Part shown: in pieces, positions 62,401 through 64,000 of the stretch
Position numbering within the stretch: the first letter of the stretch is position 1
Layout of the letters: each line of letters begins with the position of its first letter
Assembly (NCBI GenBank): GCA_032173965.1
Contig: JAVUNC010000006.1
Span: 17,768,028 to 17,832,027, forward strand
From: Sitta carolinensis
Taxonomy: Eukaryota > Chordata > Aves > Passeriformes > Sittidae
Length of the DNA stretch: 64,000 nt
Reading direction: 5' to 3'
Program-made: the position numbers and the translations under genes
The notes under the pieces: generated by a model
Databases searched by the model: none
Told to the model about the DNA's origin: nothing
What the model saw: the letters and a program-made list of their open reading frames with translations, nothing else

Positions 62401-62831
62401 GTTTTGGGGGTGTTTTTTGGGTTTTGGTTTCTTTTTGGTTTTGTTAATGTAGTACTAACACAATCCAAAACATACGTATTCAGTGAGAGAGATTTGGAAA
62501 TGATTGTATAGTGTTTGACCTTTATACAGTAAGCAATAATTAAGTTCTTCCAGTTTTTTTCTCAGAAAAAAAAGGGGGTGGAAACTAATTGATGTGCTAA
62601 GAGGGGCATTTCAGGATGTAATCTCTTCTGCAACAAAAGCTTTTGACTACTAACAGCCATCAGATAAGAAGAGGATTGCTCTCTCACTATTAAAGTGGCA
62701 TAAACTTACTTAACCCTATTCTTTTTTCCACACTGTTTTAGCCATTAACCGACCAGATATAACAGACACAGAAATGGAAACTATAATGGACACTATTGTT
62801 GATAGTCTCTTCTGTTTTTTTGTTACACTTG
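53010..62831 (+). CDS. SCFD1: SCFD1 (Sly1), Sec1/Munc18 protein, 5' part
   Basis: Sec1 family domain-containing 1, the vertebrate Sly1: a cytosolic Sec1/Munc18 protein that binds syntaxins (syntaxin 5 and 18 in the known system) and promotes SNARE assembly in ER-Golgi transport. Exons in window: 53010-53040, 57988-58058, 58859-58947, 59942-60032, 60773-60895, 61991-62078, 62742-62831. They give 583 coding nt, about 194 of roughly 640 residues, and the rest lies to the right. All junctions are AG/GT and in phase. The protein is nearly identical to the mammalian one from residue 11 (VALKRMLNFNV, VLIYDRFGQDIISPLLSVK, YFVMPTEENIDRMCQDL, FDQYLNFITLEDDMFVLC). The N-terminus (MAAGIREKQT) is shorter than the Ala-rich human one. 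The start ATG has A at -3 and G at +4 and is the only in-frame ATG in exon 1. Confidence 0.95.
54146..54982 (-). mobile_element. CR1 LINE, antisense, outer element (left part)
   Basis: Reverse-complemented CR1 3' region in SCFD1 intron 1: starts catagagtggtttgggttg, includes gggcaggaacatctttcactagatcaggttgc, tccaggctgaacaaacccaac, atgtgggcacagtgctccag and gctgaacttcatcaggtt. Interrupted at 54,982 by a second CR1 and resumed at 55,192. Confidence 0.9.
54983..55191 (+). mobile_element. CR1 LINE 3' fragment nested in another CR1
   Basis: About 209 bp of sense CR1 tail (aggaatttcttcatggaaagtgttaaacc, ggaggtgttcagctgga, ending cctaaatgattctgtgattttgtga). It lies between two parts of an antisense CR1 and is flanked by CAGCTT at 54,977-54,982 and 55,192-55,197, a plausible target-site duplication. 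Confidence 0.8.
55192..55275 (-). mobile_element. CR1 LINE, antisense, outer element (right part)
   Basis: Continuation of the antisense CR1: cagcttggtgtcattggcgtactcgctg and cccactgtccatgtcat. The right edge is approximate. Confidence 0.75.
56285..57145 (+). mobile_element. Degenerate CR1 LINE, sense, in SCFD1 intron 1
   Basis: Old CR1 with internal deletions: catgcctgaccaccctaattgc (RT region), gatgacagcaaactg-like block near 56,525, then tail landmarks aaatataaggaaaagctttttc, tggttacagcatctccatct and gaagatcttccaaggtcctctcctgcc. No usable frame. Confidence 0.75.
57988..58058 (+). CDS. SCFD1: SCFD1 coding exon 2
   Basis: Acceptor ...ttttccag, donor AAG|GTAAGA. It encodes (V)ALKRMLNFNVPPVKNSTG then EPVWK. 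Phase 1 in, 0 out. Confidence 0.95.
58197..58284. repeat. Compound AT-rich palindrome
   Basis: First hairpin: 20-nt arms at 58,197-58,216 and 58,221-58,240, perfectly complementary, with a 4-nt loop. Second: a perfect 28-bp palindrome at 58,244-58,271 centred on AATT. Another half copy (attgtatcaattga) follows. The core TTGTATCA/TGATACAA recurs throughout. Lies in SCFD1 intron 2. Confidence 0.9.
58859..58947 (+). CDS. SCFD1: SCFD1 coding exon 3
   Basis: Acceptor ...ctgtttcag, donor CT|GTAAGT. It encodes VLIYDRFGQDIISPLLSVK and ELRDMGITLH, the conserved first strand-helix of the Sec1 fold. Confidence 0.95.
59942..60032 (+). CDS. SCFD1: SCFD1 coding exon 4
   Basis: Acceptor ...cttcctgtcag, donor CAG|GTAACT. 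It encodes LLHSDRDAIPDVPAVYFV then MPTEENIDRMCQ, Sec1 domain 1. Confidence 0.95.
60200..60440 (+). mobile_element. Degenerate CR1 3' fragment in intron 4
   Basis: Diverged CR1 tail: cattagaaaaagctattttaataagggtggtaaagcactgaaacag, ctccatccttggaaaggttcaaaacctgactgg and gactggattaggctaacc, in CR1 order. The terminal repeat is not clear. Confidence 0.7.
60773..60895 (+). CDS. SCFD1: SCFD1 coding exon 5
   Basis: Exactly 41 codons, acceptor ...ctcttttag, donor AAG|GTAAGA. It encodes DLRNQLYESYYLNFISAISR and KLEDIANAAIGANAVTQVAK. Confidence 0.95.
61869..61888. repeat. Poly(T) tract, 20 nt
   Basis: Run of 20 T in SCFD1 intron 5, about 100 nt before exon 6. Confidence 0.85.
61991..62078 (+). CDS. 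SCFD1: SCFD1 coding exon 6
   Basis: Acceptor ...tgctttctag, donor G|GTAAGT. It encodes VFDQYLNFITLEDDMFVLCN and QNKELVSYR. Confidence 0.95.
62387..62421 (+). other. G-quadruplex-type motif
   Basis: Four G-runs (4, 5, 5, 3) separated by T-rich loops of 6, 4 and 8 nt on the transcribed-RNA sense strand of SCFD1 intron 6, with further GG/GGG runs on both sides. Confidence 0.7.
62742..62831 (+). CDS. SCFD1: SCFD1 coding exon 7
   Basis: Acceptor ...cactgttttag, donor G|GTAAGT. It encodes INRPDITDTEMETIMDTIVD then SLFCFFVTL, phase 1 out. The next expected exon (GAVPIIRCS...) was not found before 64,000. Confidence 0.95.
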
Positions 62832-64000
62832 GTAAGTTTCCAAATTCTAGAATATTTTCCATATTCAGTGAGGTAAATAGAAGTCTTGTGATTTCATATA
62901 GAAAATTAAAAGCAGAATTTGGTCTGTGCCCAAAATCTCATTAATTCACAGGGTGGGATAATGATCTTGCTCAAATTATTGCTTTATATACTGCAAAGTA
63001 CAATAAAGGCTGTTCTTCATGGGAGTTGAGTCTTAGTCTTCAGTATCAATGGGAGAAGAATACTGAAATAAAAAGGTTTGGATTCACTGTTTTAACAAAA
63101 TCCTAGTTTGCAATGAAGATAATAGTGCTTTGAGTTTGGATTTGTCATTCTCAAAAAAAACCCCAACCCTCTAAACACCACAGAATTAGAAGAAAAAAAT
63201 TCCTCACACAAACCGTGCAATGATCTAACTGACATAACTTCCTAAAGGAATAGGTAGATATATTAAATTTACTTATTTTATTGTGAGTTTCCTTGATGCT
63301 TAGCTGACATATTTTTCATAGTGATGACATTTAACTTAAGTTGTAACTGAAATTGGTCCATCTGAGATAGCTTTCCTGCAAGGGGAGCTGGGGGTTGCTA
63401 TGGGGCAGTCTGTTGAAGAGAGATTCCCTTGGACCTCTTCAGTTCTTTCAAGTGTTAGTGTGATACAAATTAATGTCTTTTCCTCAGTCACTTAAAATCT
63501 GTGGGTTTGGAATTTTTATATTTGTGTAGATAAGCATGAGAAACAGTAGCTAAATATTTTGAAACCTGAAAGCCAAAAGGAAATGTGCTTTTGAAAATAG
63601 CATTACCATAGATACATAGTCCTGGACATAGCAGTGAGTTGTAACAGCTATATTGTGGTGGTATAATACTTACTATTGTGTTCAAGGGACTTCTGACCTT
63701 TTGAAAATAACTTCTAATGCATCTGTATGAGATGGTTTGTCCCCTCCAACAGTACATTAGCTTTCTTTCTAGTCTACACTCTATTTCTTATAAATTGGTG
63801 CATGGGATATTCACTTACTCCTTAAAACTCTATTTAATATTTCTAGATAGTATTTTTTGTTTCATAGATAAAGTCTGCAAGAGAAAAGTTTAATGTAACT
63901 TTGTGCTTAATCTCAGAATGTTAGTGAAAGTTGTTTATGAAGAGTAATGTACTATAGAATCTGAAAATTACAATGCACGTAGAAGTCAATGTATCTTTTA
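62832..64000 (+). other. SCFD1: SCFD1 intron 7 (continues past window)
   Basis: AT-rich, no exon, no recognised repeat. Confidence 0.7.

Overview
This is eukaryotic, vertebrate nuclear DNA and almost certainly from a bird. Three things point there: many CR1-type LINE fragments in both orientations with the usual ATTCTGTGAT-like 3' ends, a degenerate LTR-retrotransposon repeat of a type I know from bird genomes, and two adjacent genes in the order conserved in amniotes, G2E3 then SCFD1 (human 14q12 order). No bacterial-style operons, tRNAs, rRNAs or CRISPR arrays were seen. The species cannot be named from the window.

Layout. 1-30,000 is intergenic and AT-rich. I find no exon there, only simple repeats, CR1 copies (about 9.16-10.55 kb, 13.93-14.26 kb, 19.86-20.38 kb) and an LTR-element repeat (about 25.0-26.96 kb) split by a candidate solo LTR. 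30.03-30.6 kb is a CpG island with the first, non-coding exon of G2E3. G2E3 runs on the plus strand to its stop at 48,645, with 13 intact coding exons plus one decayed one. About 48.65-52.46 kb is probably a long 3' UTR ending near a poly(A) signal at 52,438. A second CpG island (52.59-53.46 kb) holds exon 1 of SCFD1, whose first seven coding exons follow to 62,831. The gene leaves the window on the right. Introns contain further CR1 copies, one of them nested in another.

Function. G2E3 is an E3 ubiquitin ligase with N-terminal PHD/RING-like zinc modules and a C-terminal HECT domain. SCFD1 (Sly1) is a Sec1/Munc18 protein that assembles SNARE complexes in ER-Golgi traffic. They are neighbours on the chromosome, with no sign of a shared pathway.

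Most notable observations. (1) The G2E3 exon that should encode the linker and start of the HECT domain (44,443-44,755) is recognisable but broken by at least three frameshifts. The neighbouring exons are clean, and skipping this exon restores an exact 599-codon frame. (2) The HECT C-lobe has leucine where the catalytic cysteine should be. Together these suggest a pseudo-HECT G2E3 that keeps its zinc-finger half. (3) Two CR1 copies 9.8 kb apart share a 253-bp block with no mismatch, although the sequence just beyond it is clearly diverged. Smaller observations include a predicted upstream ORF overlapping the G2E3 start as ATGA, a compound AT-rich palindrome and a G-quadruplex motif in SCFD1 introns.
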